Below, piece after piece: positions 12,160 to 20,413 of a stretch of DNA of 64,000 bases. The notes beneath the pieces are model-generated. The model saw nothing but the letters and a program-made list of their open reading frames with translations, searched no databases and was not told the origin of the DNA. This DNA comes from Streptomyces griseoviridis (lineage in GTDB: Bacteria; Actinomycetota; Actinomycetes; Streptomycetales; Streptomycetaceae), in NCBI RefSeq assembly GCF_005222485.1, contig NZ_CP029078.1, forward strand, positions 2,198,001 to 2,262,000, written 5' to 3'. The first letter of the stretch is position 1. The number at the start of each line of letters is the position of its first letter. Both the position numbers and the translations under genes were made by a program.

Positions 12160-12887
12160 GCAGCAGGCTGGTCGGGGTCGGGGTCGGTCCCGGCGACCCG
12201 GAGCTGGTGACCGTGAAGGGCGTGGGCGCGCTGCGCGCCGCCGCCGTCGTCGTCGTTCCGGTGATGGACACCGGGGAGCGCGGGCGCGCGGAGGCGACCG
12301 TGCTGCACTACGTACCCGCCGCGAACGTGGTGCGGGTGGTGTTCGCGCTGAACGAGCGCAGCGACCGGGGCCGCCGCGAGGCCGCCTGGGACGCGGCCGG
12401 GCAGCGGGTCGCGGAGCTGCTGCGGGAGCACGGCTCCGTCGCCTTCGCGACCATCGGTGACCCGAACGTGTACTCGACGTTCACCTATCTGGCGCAGACC
12501 GTCCTGGCGGCGGTGCCCGGGACCGTCGTGGAGACCGTGCCGGGGATCACCGCCATGCAGGACCTCGCCGCCCGGTCGGGCGCCGTGCTGACGGAGGGCA
12601 CCGAGCCGCTGACGCTGGTGCCGGTGACCGCGGGGTCGGCCGTCCTGAAGGAGGCGCTGGCCGGTCCCGGCACCGTCGTCGCGTACAAGTTCGGGCGGCA
12701 GGCCGGTGAGGTCGCCGAGGCGCTGCGCGAGACCGGGCGGCTCGACGACGCGGTGTGGGGCTCGGCGCTCGGGCTGCCCGGGGAGTCGATCAGGCCCGCC
12801 GCCGAACTGGACGGCGCTCCGCTGCCGTACCTGTCGACGCTGATCGCGCCCGCGCGGCGCGACGGAGGGCGTGGCGGCAAACTGTGA
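12156..12887 (+). CDS. cobI: Precorrin-2 C20-methyltransferase CobI
   Basis: A 243-residue SAM-dependent tetrapyrrole methylase. It has the GVGVGPGDPELVTVKG N-terminal glycine-rich loop, TIGDPNVYSTFTYL in the middle and VETVPGITAMQDLAA, the pattern of CobI/CbiL. It converts precorrin-2 to precorrin-3A. I prefer the ATG at 12156, which overlaps the cobB stop. A GTG at 12144 would add four residues. It ends the first cobalamin run and lies 17 bp from the end of the convergent metal transporter gene, leaving little room for a separate terminator. Confidence 0.94.
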   Translation: MSSRLVGVGVGPGDPELVTVKGVGALRAAAVVVVPVMDTGERGRAEATVLHYVPAANVVRVVFALNERSDRGRREAAWDAAGQRVAELLREHGSVAFATIGDPNVYSTFTYLAQTVLAAVPGTVVETVPGITAMQDLAARSGAVLTEGTEPLTLVPVTAGSAVLKEALAGPGTVVAYKFGRQAGEVAEALRETGRLDDAVWGSALGLPGESIRPAAELDGAPLPYLSTLIAPARRDGGRGGKL

Positions 12888-12904
12888 GCCCGCGCCCGGG
12901 GGCG

Positions 12905-13633
12905 TCAGCCGGCGATGCCCACCACCAGCCAGATGAACCCCACCCCCGCGACCGTGCAGAGCAGGGTGGAGCGGGCGGGGTGCTCGTGGTGGGCCTCGGG
13001 GAGGATCTCGGCGGCGGCCAGGTAGAGGAGCACCCCGCCGAAGAGGCCGAGATAGCCGCCGAGCGCCGCGGCCGGGATGGTGAAGAACAGGGTGGTGGCG
13101 GCGCCGACGACGGGCGCGACGGCGTCCGCGAAGAGCATGGCCAGCGCCTTGCGGCGGGCGTTGCCGTACAGGCTGGTCAGCGTGTACGTGTTGAAGCCGT
13201 CCGCGAAGTCGTGGGCGACGACGGCCAGCGCGACCGCCGCGCCCATGCCGCCGCCGACCTGGAAGGCCGCGCCGATCGCGACGCCGTCCATCGCGCTGTG
13301 CCCGACCATCGCGCCGGCCGCCGTCAGTCCCACCTCGGGGGCCCGCCCCCTGGGTTCGTCGGCGCCGTGCGCGGCCTGGCGGGCGGCGAGCAACCGTTCC
13401 ACCAGATGGGCCAGCAGGAACCCGGTCACGAACAGCAGCAGCGCGGCGGGCACGCCGAAGACCTCGACGCCGGCCGCCTTGAGCGCCTCGGGCAGCAGGT
13501 CGAGACCGACCACCCCGAGCATCAGACCGCCGGCCAGCCCCAGGACCAGATGGCGGCGGTCGGTGACCCGCTGTGCCGTCCAGCCGCCGGCCAGCGTCAT
13601 CAGGAACGCGCCGAGCGCGACGAAGACCGCCAT
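12905..13633 (-). CDS. ZIP-family metal transporter within the B12 cluster
   Basis: A 242-residue integral membrane protein with about eight hydrophobic segments. The ZIP metal-site helices are recognisable: GHSAMDGVAIGAAF and HDFADGFNTYTL, each with the His and acidic residues that line the transport path. A His-containing loop, EAHHEHP, lies near the end. ZIP proteins import divalent metals such as zinc, iron or cobalt. The start is the ATG at 13633, with AAGGGG before it; longer in-frame versions run into the repeat region. It sits opposite in strand between two cobalamin runs. No recognisable cobalt importer is present in the window, so cobalt uptake is an attractive but unproven role. 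Confidence 0.88.
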   Translation of the reverse strand: MAVFVALGAFLMTLAGGWTAQRVTDRRHLVLGLAGGLMLGVVGLDLLPEALKAAGVEVFGVPAALLLFVTGFLLAHLVERLLAARQAAHGADEPRGRAPEVGLTAAGAMVGHSAMDGVAIGAAFQVGGGMGAAVALAVVAHDFADGFNTYTLTSLYGNARRKALAMLFADAVAPVVGAATTLFFTIPAAALGGYLGLFGGVLLYLAAAEILPEAHHEHPARSTLLCTVAGVGFIWLVVGIAG

Positions 13634-13722
13634 AGGCCCCTTGCTATCCGATCGGACGGCCTTCGCGCACCTTCTCGGGTGGAGCCGGGCCCGCCACGAC
13701 CGCGCCCCGCACCACCCGCACC

Positions 13723-13785
13723 ATCCGTTCGACCCGCTCAACCCGCTCAACCCGCTCGACCCGCTCGACCCGCTCGACCCGCAGG
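13723..13785. repeat. 9-bp tandem repeat upstream of cobM
   Basis: The unit ACCCGCTCR is repeated five times exactly in phase (13732-13776), with degenerate copies on both sides. It fills the gap between the divergent metal transporter gene and cobM, where promoters for both would be expected. No second cobalamin riboswitch core is visible in this gap. Confidence 0.9.
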
Positions 13786-13818
13786 ACCGTGACAGACGTG
13801 ATGAGAGGAACCCTCCCC

Positions 13819-14637
13819 ATGGCCGACGCCCCCACCGGCAAGGTGACCTTCGTCGGCGCCGGCCCCGGCGCCGCCGACCTGCTGACGTTCCGTGCCGCGC
13901 GCGCCATCGCCGACGCCGACGTGGTGATCTGGGCCGCGAGCCTGGTGCAGGCCGAGATCCTCGACCACGCGCGCGCGGACGCGCAGATCCTCGACTCGGC
14001 GGCGATGTCGCTGGAGGACGTCGTCGCCGTCTACCGGCGCGCCCACCGGGACGGGCTGCGGGTGGCGCGCGTCCACTCGGGCGACCCCGCGCTGTGGGGC
14101 GGCACCCAGGAGCAGCTCGACCGGTGCGACGAGATCGGCATCGCGACCGAGGTGGTGCCCGGGGTCTCCGCGTTCTCGGCGGTCGCCGCGCTGGCCCGGC
14201 GCGAGCTGACCATCCCCGAGGTGGCGCAGTCGGTGGTGCTGACCCGGCTGGGCGGCGGCAAGACGCCGATGCCGCCCGGTGAGGAGGTCCGCGAGTTCGC
14301 CCGGCACGGCACGACGATGGCGGTCTTCCTGTCGGCGGCCCGCAGCGGCCAGCTGGTGCGGGAGCTGCTGGAGGGCGGCTATCCGACGTCCACGCCGGTC
14401 GTCGTCGCCTACCAGGCGACCTGGCCCGAGGAGCTGGTCGTGCGGTGCACGATCGAGACGCTGGAGGAGACGGTCAAGGAGCACAAGCTCTGGAAGCACA
14501 CCCTCTTCCTGGTCGGACCGGCCCTCGACGCGCACGGCACCCGCTCGCACCTGTACCACCCCGGTCACTTCCACGGGTTCCGCAAGGCCGACCCGCAGGC
14601 CCGCCGGGAGCTGCGGGAACGGGGGGCCAGCACATGA
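13819..14637 (+). CDS. cobM: Precorrin-4 C11-methyltransferase CobM
   Basis: A 272-residue SAM-dependent methylase of the CobM/CbiF type: FVGAGPGAADLLTFRA at the N terminus, VHSGDPALWGGTQEQ and VVPGVSAFSAVAA in the middle, and AYQATWPEE later. It converts precorrin-4 to precorrin-5. GAGAGGA lies 8 bp before the chosen ATG. An in-frame ATG at 13789 would add ten residues and lacks such a site. It starts the second cobalamin run and overlaps cobL as ATGA. Confidence 0.95.
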   Translation: MADAPTGKVTFVGAGPGAADLLTFRAARAIADADVVIWAASLVQAEILDHARADAQILDSAAMSLEDVVAVYRRAHRDGLRVARVHSGDPALWGGTQEQLDRCDEIGIATEVVPGVSAFSAVAALARRELTIPEVAQSVVLTRLGGGKTPMPPGEEVREFARHGTTMAVFLSAARSGQLVRELLEGGYPTSTPVVVAYQATWPEELVVRCTIETLEETVKEHKLWKHTLFLVGPALDAHGTRSHLYHPGHFHGFRKADPQARRELRERGAST

Positions 14638-15872
14638 TCACGGTCGTCGGCACGGGCACCGGCGCGGGCGCGCCGGTCGCGGCGGACGTCCTGGCCGGGG
14701 CGGAGCTGGTCGTCGGCGGGCGCAGGCACCTGGACGCGGTGACGCTGCCCGGGACGGCCGAGCGGCTGGTGCTCGGGCCGCTGGCGCCCGCCCTCGACAC
14801 CGTCGCCCGGTACGTCGCGAAGGAGCGGCCGGTGCTGGTGCTGGCCTCGGGGGACCCCGGGTTCTTCGGGATCGTGCGGGCGCTGGCCGAGCGGTTCGGT
14901 CCCGCGCTGCTCGACGTGCGGCCGGGGGTGTCGTCGGTGGCGGCGGCGTTCGCCAGGATCGGGCTGCCCTGGGACGACGCGGCCGTGGTGAGCGCCCACG
15001 GGCGGGACCTGCGGACGGCCGTCAACGTGTGCCGGGCGCGGCCCAAGGTGGCGGTGCTGACCGGTCCAGGGGCGGGCCCCGCCGAGCTGGCCGCCGCGCT
15101 GCCGGGCGACCGGGTGCTGGTGGTGGCGAGCGCGCTCGGTGATCCGGAGCGGGAGCGGGTGGAGCGGGTGACGGCGGCGGAGGCCGCGGTCCGTGACTGG
15201 GGGACGGCGGTGAGTGTCGTCGTCTGCCTGGACGGGTCGAGGGCGCTCGGCCCGGTCAGGACGGCCGCCGGGCCCGGCGCCGGGCCCTCCCGGTGGGCCC
15301 TCGAGGAGTCGGCGTTCGCCCACCGCGACTCGATGATCAGCAAGTTCGAGGTGCGGGCGGTGGCGCTGGCCAGGCTCGGACCGCGCCCGGGTGACCTGGT
15401 GTGGGACGTCGGCGCCGGCTCGGGCTCGGTGGCCGTGGAGTGCGCGCGGTTCGGGGCGGCCGTCGTCGCCGTCGAGAAGACCGCGGACGGAGTCGGGCGG
15501 ATCCGCGGCAACGCGGCGGCGCACGGCGTCGAGGTGGCGGTGGTGCACGGCGAGGCGCCGGCGGCGCTGGCCGGGCTCGACGATCCGGACGCCGTGTTCG
15601 TCGGCGGCGGGGGCCGTGAGCTGCCCGCCGTGGTCGCCGCGTGCGCGCGCCGGGCCCGCCGGACGGTGGTGGTGGCGCTGGCCGCCCTCGACCGGGTGCC
15701 CGCGGCGCGTGCGGCGCTCACCGGCGCCGGTCTCTCCTGCGACGGGGTGCTGTTGCAGTCGTCGCGGCTCGCCCCGCTGCCCGGTGACGTGACCCGGCTC
15801 GCGGCGACCAATCCCGTGTTCCTGCTGTGGGGCGAGCGGCCCCGCGCGACTGTCGAAGGAGTTGTCCAGTGA
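14634..15872 (+). CDS. cobL: Bifunctional precorrin-6Y C5,15-methyltransferase (decarboxylating) CobL (CbiE-CbiT fusion)
   Basis: A 412-residue fusion. The N-terminal half is a tetrapyrrole methylase of CbiE type (VVGTGTGAG, LASGDPGFFGI, VRPGVSSVAAAFAR). The C-terminal third is a Rossmann methyltransferase of CbiT type, with VWDVGAGSGSVAVE near residue 255 and VFVGGGGRELP. Together they methylate C5 and C15 and remove the C12 acetate carboxyl of the precorrin. The starts and stops overlap both neighbours (ATGA and GTGA), so expression is coupled to cobM and cobJ. Confidence 0.95.
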   Translation: MITVVGTGTGAGAPVAADVLAGAELVVGGRRHLDAVTLPGTAERLVLGPLAPALDTVARYVAKERPVLVLASGDPGFFGIVRALAERFGPALLDVRPGVSSVAAAFARIGLPWDDAAVVSAHGRDLRTAVNVCRARPKVAVLTGPGAGPAELAAALPGDRVLVVASALGDPERERVERVTAAEAAVRDWGTAVSVVVCLDGSRALGPVRTAAGPGAGPSRWALEESAFAHRDSMISKFEVRAVALARLGPRPGDLVWDVGAGSGSVAVECARFGAAVVAVEKTADGVGRIRGNAAAHGVEVAVVHGEAPAALAGLDDPDAVFVGGGGRELPAVVAACARRARRTVVVALAALDRVPAARAALTGAGLSCDGVLLQSSRLAPLPGDVTRLAATNPVFLLWGERPRATVEGVVQ

Positions 15873-17581
15873 TCGGCCTCATTTCCGCCACCGCGGCGGG
15901 GGCGGCGGCGCGCGACCGGCTGGCCGCGGCGTGGCCGGAGCGGACGCGCGTGTACGAGGGTCCCGTCAGGGACGCCGTACGGGCCGCGTTCGCGCAGTGC
16001 GAGCAGGTGGTGTGCTTCCTCGCGACCGGCGCCGTGGTGCGGCTGCTGGCGCCGCTGCTCGGCGACAAGACCACCGACCCCGGTGTGGTCTGCGTCGACG
16101 AGGGCGGCAGGTTCGCCGTGTCGCTGCTGGGCGGCCACGGCGGCGGCGCCAACGAACTCGCCCGCGAGGTCGCCGAGTTGACCGGCGCGCTGCCGGTGGT
16201 GACGACGGCCACGGACGCCGTGGACCTGCCGGGGCTCGACACCCTCGGACTGCCGGTCGAGGGCGCCGTCGCGGCCGTCTCCCGGGCCCTGCTCGACGGC
16301 GGACCGGTCGCGCTGCGCGCGGAGGTGGCCTGGCCGCTGCCCGCGCTGCCGGTGACCGACGCGGACGCGGAGCCCGGTCAGGGCGGCGAAACCGGCGGGT
16401 ACACGGTCCTGGTGACCGACCGGGACGTCGAACCCGGGCCGCGGGAGGTGCTGTTGCGGCCGCCGACGCTGGTGGTCGGCGTCGGCGCCTCGAAGGGGGC
16501 GCCGGCGGACGAGGTGCTCGCCCTGATCGGCGGCACGCTCGCGGAGGCCGGACTCTCGGTCACGTCGGTCGCCGAACTCGCCACCGTGGACGCCAAGTCG
16601 AAGGAGCCGGGGCTGCTGGCCGCCGCCGAACGGCTCGGCGTGCCCCTGGTCACCCACCCGGCCGAGGAGCTGGCGCGGATCGACGTGCCGAACCCGTCCG
16701 CCGCGCCGCTCGCCGCCGTCGGCACGCCGTCGGTCGCGGAGGCCGCCGCGCTGGCCGGCGGGGGTGAACTCGTCGTCCCGAAGCGGAAGTCGGCGGCCTC
16801 GCCGGCGATGGCGACCTGCGCGGTGGTCAGGCGTCCGGGGCGCGGGCGGCTCGCGGTGGTCGGGCTCGGGCCCGGCGCCCGAGACCTGCTCACCCCGCGC
16901 GCCAGGGCCGAACTGCGGCGCGCCGCCGTGCTGGTGGGGCTCGACCAGTACGTGGACCAGATCCGCGACCTGCTGCGGCCCGGCACCCGGGTCCTCGAGT
17001 CCGGGCTCGGCGCCGAGGAGGAGCGGGCCCGCACCGCCGTCGCCGAGGCCAGGGCCGGGCGGGCGGTCGCGCTGATCGGCAGCGGTGACGCGGGCGTGTA
17101 CGCGATGGCGTCGCCCGCGCTCGCGGAGGCGTCGCACGACATCGACGTCGTCGGGGTGCCGGGGGTGACGGCGGCGCTGGCCGCCGGGGCGATCCTGGGC
17201 GCGCCGCTGGGCCACGACCATGTGTCGATCAGCCTCTCCGACCTGCACACGCCGTGGGAGGTCATCGAGCGGCGGGTGCGGGCCGCGGCCGAGGCGGATC
17301 TCGTGGTGACGTTCTACAACCCGCGCTCCCGCGGCCGGGACTGGCAGTTGCCGAAGGCGCTCGCGGTCCTCGGCGAGCACCGCGACCCCGGCACCCCGGT
17401 CGGCGTGGTGCGCAACGCGTCGCGGGCCGACGAGTCGAGCCGGCTGACCACCCTGGGCGCGCTCGACCCGGCGTGGGTCGACATGATGACCGTCGTGACC
17501 GTGGGCAACACGGCGACCCGTGAGATCGCGGGCCGCATGGTGACCCCGCGCGGCTACCGCTGGCAGGAGGAGCCCAGGTGA
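15869..17581 (+). CDS. cobJ: CbiG-CobJ fusion: cobalamin protein CbiG plus precorrin-3B C17-methyltransferase
   Basis: A 570-residue fusion. Residues 1 to about 320 are CbiG-like: ATGAVVRLLAPLLGDKTTDP, SLLGGHGGGANELA, then the CbiG C-terminal domain around GVGASKGAPADEV and ATVDAKSKEPGL. From about residue 335 a CobJ/CbiH methylase follows (VVGLGPGARDLLTPRA, IGSGDAGVYAMASP, VVGVPGVTAALAAGA, TFYNPRSRGR). CobJ contracts the ring and methylates C17. CbiG opens the delta-lactone in the anaerobic pathway, so its presence beside aerobic-type genes is worth noting. The GTG overlaps the cobL stop. Confidence 0.93.
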   Translation: MIGLISATAAGAAARDRLAAAWPERTRVYEGPVRDAVRAAFAQCEQVVCFLATGAVVRLLAPLLGDKTTDPGVVCVDEGGRFAVSLLGGHGGGANELAREVAELTGALPVVTTATDAVDLPGLDTLGLPVEGAVAAVSRALLDGGPVALRAEVAWPLPALPVTDADAEPGQGGETGGYTVLVTDRDVEPGPREVLLRPPTLVVGVGASKGAPADEVLALIGGTLAEAGLSVTSVAELATVDAKSKEPGLLAAAERLGVPLVTHPAEELARIDVPNPSAAPLAAVGTPSVAEAAALAGGGELVVPKRKSAASPAMATCAVVRRPGRGRLAVVGLGPGARDLLTPRARAELRRAAVLVGLDQYVDQIRDLLRPGTRVLESGLGAEEERARTAVAEARAGRAVALIGSGDAGVYAMASPALAEASHDIDVVGVPGVTAALAAGAILGAPLGHDHVSISLSDLHTPWEVIERRVRAAAEADLVVTFYNPRSRGRDWQLPKALAVLGEHRDPGTPVGVVRNASRADESSRLTTLGALDPAWVDMMTVVTVGNTATREIAGRMVTPRGYRWQEEPR

Positions 17582-18165
17582 ACCGTGTGATCCACCCGAT
17601 CGAGCAGGAGTCGTTCCGCCGGCTGCGGGCCCGCCTCGACACCTCGGCCCTCGCGCCGCTGAGCCGGGCCGTGGTGGAGCGGGTCATCCACTCCGCCGCC
17701 GACCTCGACTACGCGGCCGACCTCGTCCTGGCCGAACCCGACCTGGTGCGGGCGCACGCCGCGCTGCACGCCGGGGCGCCGGTCGTCGTCGACGTCGAGA
17801 TGGTCGCCGCGGGCATCACCCGCCGTGACACCGTCTGCCGGCTGCGGGACGCCGTGGCGGGCCCCGGTCTGACCCGCTCGGCGCACGCCGTCAGACTCGC
17901 CCACGAACAGGTCGGACCCGGCGCCGTGTGGGTGATCGGCTGCGCGCCGACCGCTCTGGAGGAACTGCTCACCCTGGACGCGGACCCCGCGCTCGTGATC
18001 GGCCTGCCGGTCGGTTTCGTGGGAGCCGCCGAATCGAAGGCCGCGCTGCGCGCGAGCGGGCTGCCCGCCGTCAGCAACGTGTCCGAGAAGGGCGGTTCCG
18101 CGGTCGCCGCGGCCGCGCTCAACGCCCTGCTGTACCACCCGATTTCCACCGAGGAGAAACCGTGA
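17578..18165 (+). CDS. cobH: Precorrin-8X methylmutase CobH/CbiC
   Basis: A 195-residue enzyme that moves the C11 methyl group to C12. Family features include the N-terminal HPIEQESFRRLR, VDVEMVAAGITRR in the middle, IGCAPTALEELL, and the late GLPVGFVGAAESKAAL and NVSEKGGS segments. Length is typical. The GTG overlaps the cobJ stop, and the gene's own stop overlaps the cbiX GTG, so it is embedded in the operon. Confidence 0.95.
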   Translation: MNRVIHPIEQESFRRLRARLDTSALAPLSRAVVERVIHSAADLDYAADLVLAEPDLVRAHAALHAGAPVVVDVEMVAAGITRRDTVCRLRDAVAGPGLTRSAHAVRLAHEQVGPGAVWVIGCAPTALEELLTLDADPALVIGLPVGFVGAAESKAALRASGLPAVSNVSEKGGSAVAAAALNALLYHPISTEEKP

Positions 18166-19100
18166 CCACCCCGCCGCCCGCCCTGCTCATCGCCGGACAC
18201 GGCACCCGGGACGAGGCCGGAGCCGAGGCGTTCCGCGACTTCGTACGGGAGTTGGGCCGCCGCCACCCCGAACTGCCCGTCGCGGGCGGCTTCATCGAGC
18301 TGTCGCCGCCGCCGCTCGGCGACGCCGTCACCGAGCTGGTGGAGCGGGGCGTGACCCGCTTCGCCGCCGTTCCGCTGATGCTGGTCTCCGCCGGGCACGC
18401 CAAGGGCGACATCCCGGCCGCGCTCTCCCGCGAGCGGGACCGCCACCCCGGGATCTCGTACACGTACGGGCGCCCGCTCGGCCCGCACCCGGCGCTGCTG
18501 AACGTCCTGGAGCGGCGCCTCGACGAGGTGCTCGGCTCGTCGGGCAGGCGCCCCGCCGACCGCGCCGACGTGACGGTGCTCCTCGTGGGGCGCGGGTCGA
18601 CCGACCCGGACGCCAACGCCGAGGTGCACAAGGCGGCCAGGCTGCTGTGGGAGGGGCGCGGGTACGCGGGTGTGGAGACCGCGTTCGTGTCGCTGGCCGC
18701 GCCTGACGTGCCCGCGGGGCTCGACCGGTGCGTGCGGCTCGGCGCGCGGCGGATCGTCGTCCTGCCCTACTTCCTGTTCACGGGCATCCTGCCGGAGCGG
18801 GTGCGCCAGCAGACCGAGGGCTGGGCCGCCGCCCACCCGGAGGCCGACGTGCGGTGCGCGGACGTCATCGGGCCCGAGCCCGAGCTGCTCGACCTGGTGA
18901 TGGAGCGCTACCAGGAGGCGGTGCGCGGGGATCTGCGGATGAACTGCGACTCGTGCGTGTACCGGATCGCGCTGCCGGGCTTCGAGGACAAGGTGGGGAT
19001 GCCGCAGCAGCCGCACTTCCACCCGGACGACGACGGCCACGACCACGGGCACCACGGGCCGCACGGGCACCACCACGGCGGTCACGCCCATGCCCATTGA
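18162..19100 (+). CDS. cbiX: CbiX-type sirohydrochlorin chelatase with His-rich C terminus
   Basis: A 312-residue protein made of two CbiX-like halves: LLIAGHGTRDEAGAEAF near the N terminus and VLLVGRGSTDPDANAEV near residue 145, each a chelatase active-site loop. RRIVVLPYFLFTGILPERV is characteristic. A CDSC pair follows near residue 260, and the last 25 or so residues are about half histidine with Asp and Gly, a likely metal-storage tail. CbiX inserts cobalt (or iron) early, into sirohydrochlorin. Since CobN is also present, the cell could use either timing or use this enzyme for siroheme. The 3' end overlaps cobC by 11 bp. Confidence 0.92.
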   Translation: MTTPPPALLIAGHGTRDEAGAEAFRDFVRELGRRHPELPVAGGFIELSPPPLGDAVTELVERGVTRFAAVPLMLVSAGHAKGDIPAALSRERDRHPGISYTYGRPLGPHPALLNVLERRLDEVLGSSGRRPADRADVTVLLVGRGSTDPDANAEVHKAARLLWEGRGYAGVETAFVSLAAPDVPAGLDRCVRLGARRIVVLPYFLFTGILPERVRQQTEGWAAAHPEADVRCADVIGPEPELLDLVMERYQEAVRGDLRMNCDSCVYRIALPGFEDKVGMPQQPHFHPDDDGHDHGHHGPHGHHHGGHAHAH

Positions 19101-20187
19101 CGGCGGCGGCACCGGGCACGACCTGCGCCACCACGGTGACGCCGAGGTCCGTGACGGCGGTGCGGCGCTCGTCGACCTCGCGGTCAACGTCCGTGCCGAC
19201 ACGCCCCCTTCATGGCTGCGGGAGCGGATCGCCGCCTCCCTGACCGGCCTCGCGGCCTACCCGGACGGGCGGGCCGCGCGGGCGGCCGTCGCGGCACGGC
19301 ACGGCCTCCCGGTGGAGCGGGTGCTGCTGACGGCGGGCGCCGCCGAGGCGTTCGTGCTGCTGGCGCGGGCCCTGAAGGTGCGGCAACCGGTGGTCGTGCA
19401 CCCGCAGTTCACCGAACCGGAGGCGGCGCTGCGGGACGCCGGGCACAGCGTCGACCGGGTCCTGCTGACCGCGGCCGACGGCTTCCGGCTCGACCCGGGC
19501 GCCGTGCCCGAGAGCGCCGATCTGGTGGTCGTGGGCAACCCCACCAACCCGACGTCGGTCCTGCACCCGGCCCAGGCCCTCGCCGAACTGGCCCGTCCCG
19601 GGCGGACGTTGGTCGTGGACGAGGCGTTCATGGACGCGGTGCCCGGCGAGCGGGAGGCGCTGGCCGGGCGGACGGACGTGCCCGGCCTGGTGGTGCTGCG
19701 CAGCCTGACCAAGACCTGGGGTCTGGCCGGGCTGCGCGTCGGGTACGTCCTCGCCGCCCCGGAGACGGTCGCGGAGCTGGAGCGCGCCCAGCCGCTGTGG
19801 CCGGTCTCCACGCCCGCGCTGGCCGCCGCCGAGGCGTGCGTGAGCCCCCGCGCCGTCGCCGAGGCCGCCCACGCGGCCCACCGGATCGCCGCCGACCGCG
19901 CCCATCTCCTCGCCGGGCTCGGCGCGTTGGCCGGGCACGGGGTGACGGTGACCGGTCCCGCCGAGGGCCCCTTCGTGCTGGTGCGGCTCCCTGGGGCCGC
20001 CTCGGTGCGGCACCGGCTGCGCGCCCTGGGCTTCGCGGTGCGCCGCGGGGACACCTTCCCCGGCCTCGACGGGGAGTGGCTGCGCCTGGCCGTCCGGGAC
20101 AGGACGACGACGGACGCGTTCCTGCGGGCACTCGAAGAGGCGATGGGGGCGGCGGCGGAGAAGGGCGTGGCGGCGGAGAGGGGGTGA
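19090..20187 (+). CDS. cobC: PLP-dependent CobC/threonine-phosphate decarboxylase-like aminotransferase
   Basis: A 365-residue class I/II aminotransferase-fold protein. LTAGAAEAFVLLAR, GNPTNPTSVL, VVDEAFMD and the PLP lysine region RSLTKTWGLAGLRVGY (Lys near residue 210) are all visible. In cobalamin synthesis this family makes aminopropanol phosphate from threonine phosphate. In a B12 operon that role is likely, although actinobacterial members are less well tested. The ATG lies inside the His-rich end of cbiX. It is the last gene of the second cobalamin run. Confidence 0.88.
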   Translation: MPIDGGGTGHDLRHHGDAEVRDGGAALVDLAVNVRADTPPSWLRERIAASLTGLAAYPDGRAARAAVAARHGLPVERVLLTAGAAEAFVLLARALKVRQPVVVHPQFTEPEAALRDAGHSVDRVLLTAADGFRLDPGAVPESADLVVVGNPTNPTSVLHPAQALAELARPGRTLVVDEAFMDAVPGEREALAGRTDVPGLVVLRSLTKTWGLAGLRVGYVLAAPETVAELERAQPLWPVSTPALAAAEACVSPRAVAEAAHAAHRIAADRAHLLAGLGALAGHGVTVTGPAEGPFVLVRLPGAASVRHRLRALGFAVRRGDTFPGLDGEWLRLAVRDRTTTDAFLRALEEAMGAAAEKGVAAERG

Positions 20188-20202
20188 GGCGTCCCCGGCC
20201 AG

Positions 20203-20283
20203 GGGGACCTGGACGGGGAGACCTGGCCGGGGGGACCTGGCCGGGAGATCTGACCGGGGGACCTGGACGGGGGACCTGGCGGG
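20203..20283. repeat. Imperfect GGGGACCTGG repeats downstream of cobC
   Basis: Short units of about 14-17 bp built on GGGACCTGGMCGG recur about six times in the gap after cobC. The rest of the gap to 20413 is a pyrimidine-rich tract (about 20338-20400). I see no gene here. It may end transcription of the cobalamin operon, but no single clean hairpin stands out. Confidence 0.7.
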
Positions 20284-20413
20284 TCTCCCCGGGGCCGGGG
20301 CGGGCGCCGTCCGGCTCCTCCCCCGTATCGACCTGACGCCTCCTCACGCCTCCCCCTCCCCTCCGCTCGCCTCCCCTCGCCTCCCCTCCCCCTGGGCCTC
20401 CGTACCGCTTCCG

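Noticed and set aside
14474..17380. A 968-codon open frame on the minus strand opposite cobL and cobJ
   Set aside because: Same codon-bias shadow. The plus-strand proteins are conserved and overlap neatly with their neighbours.
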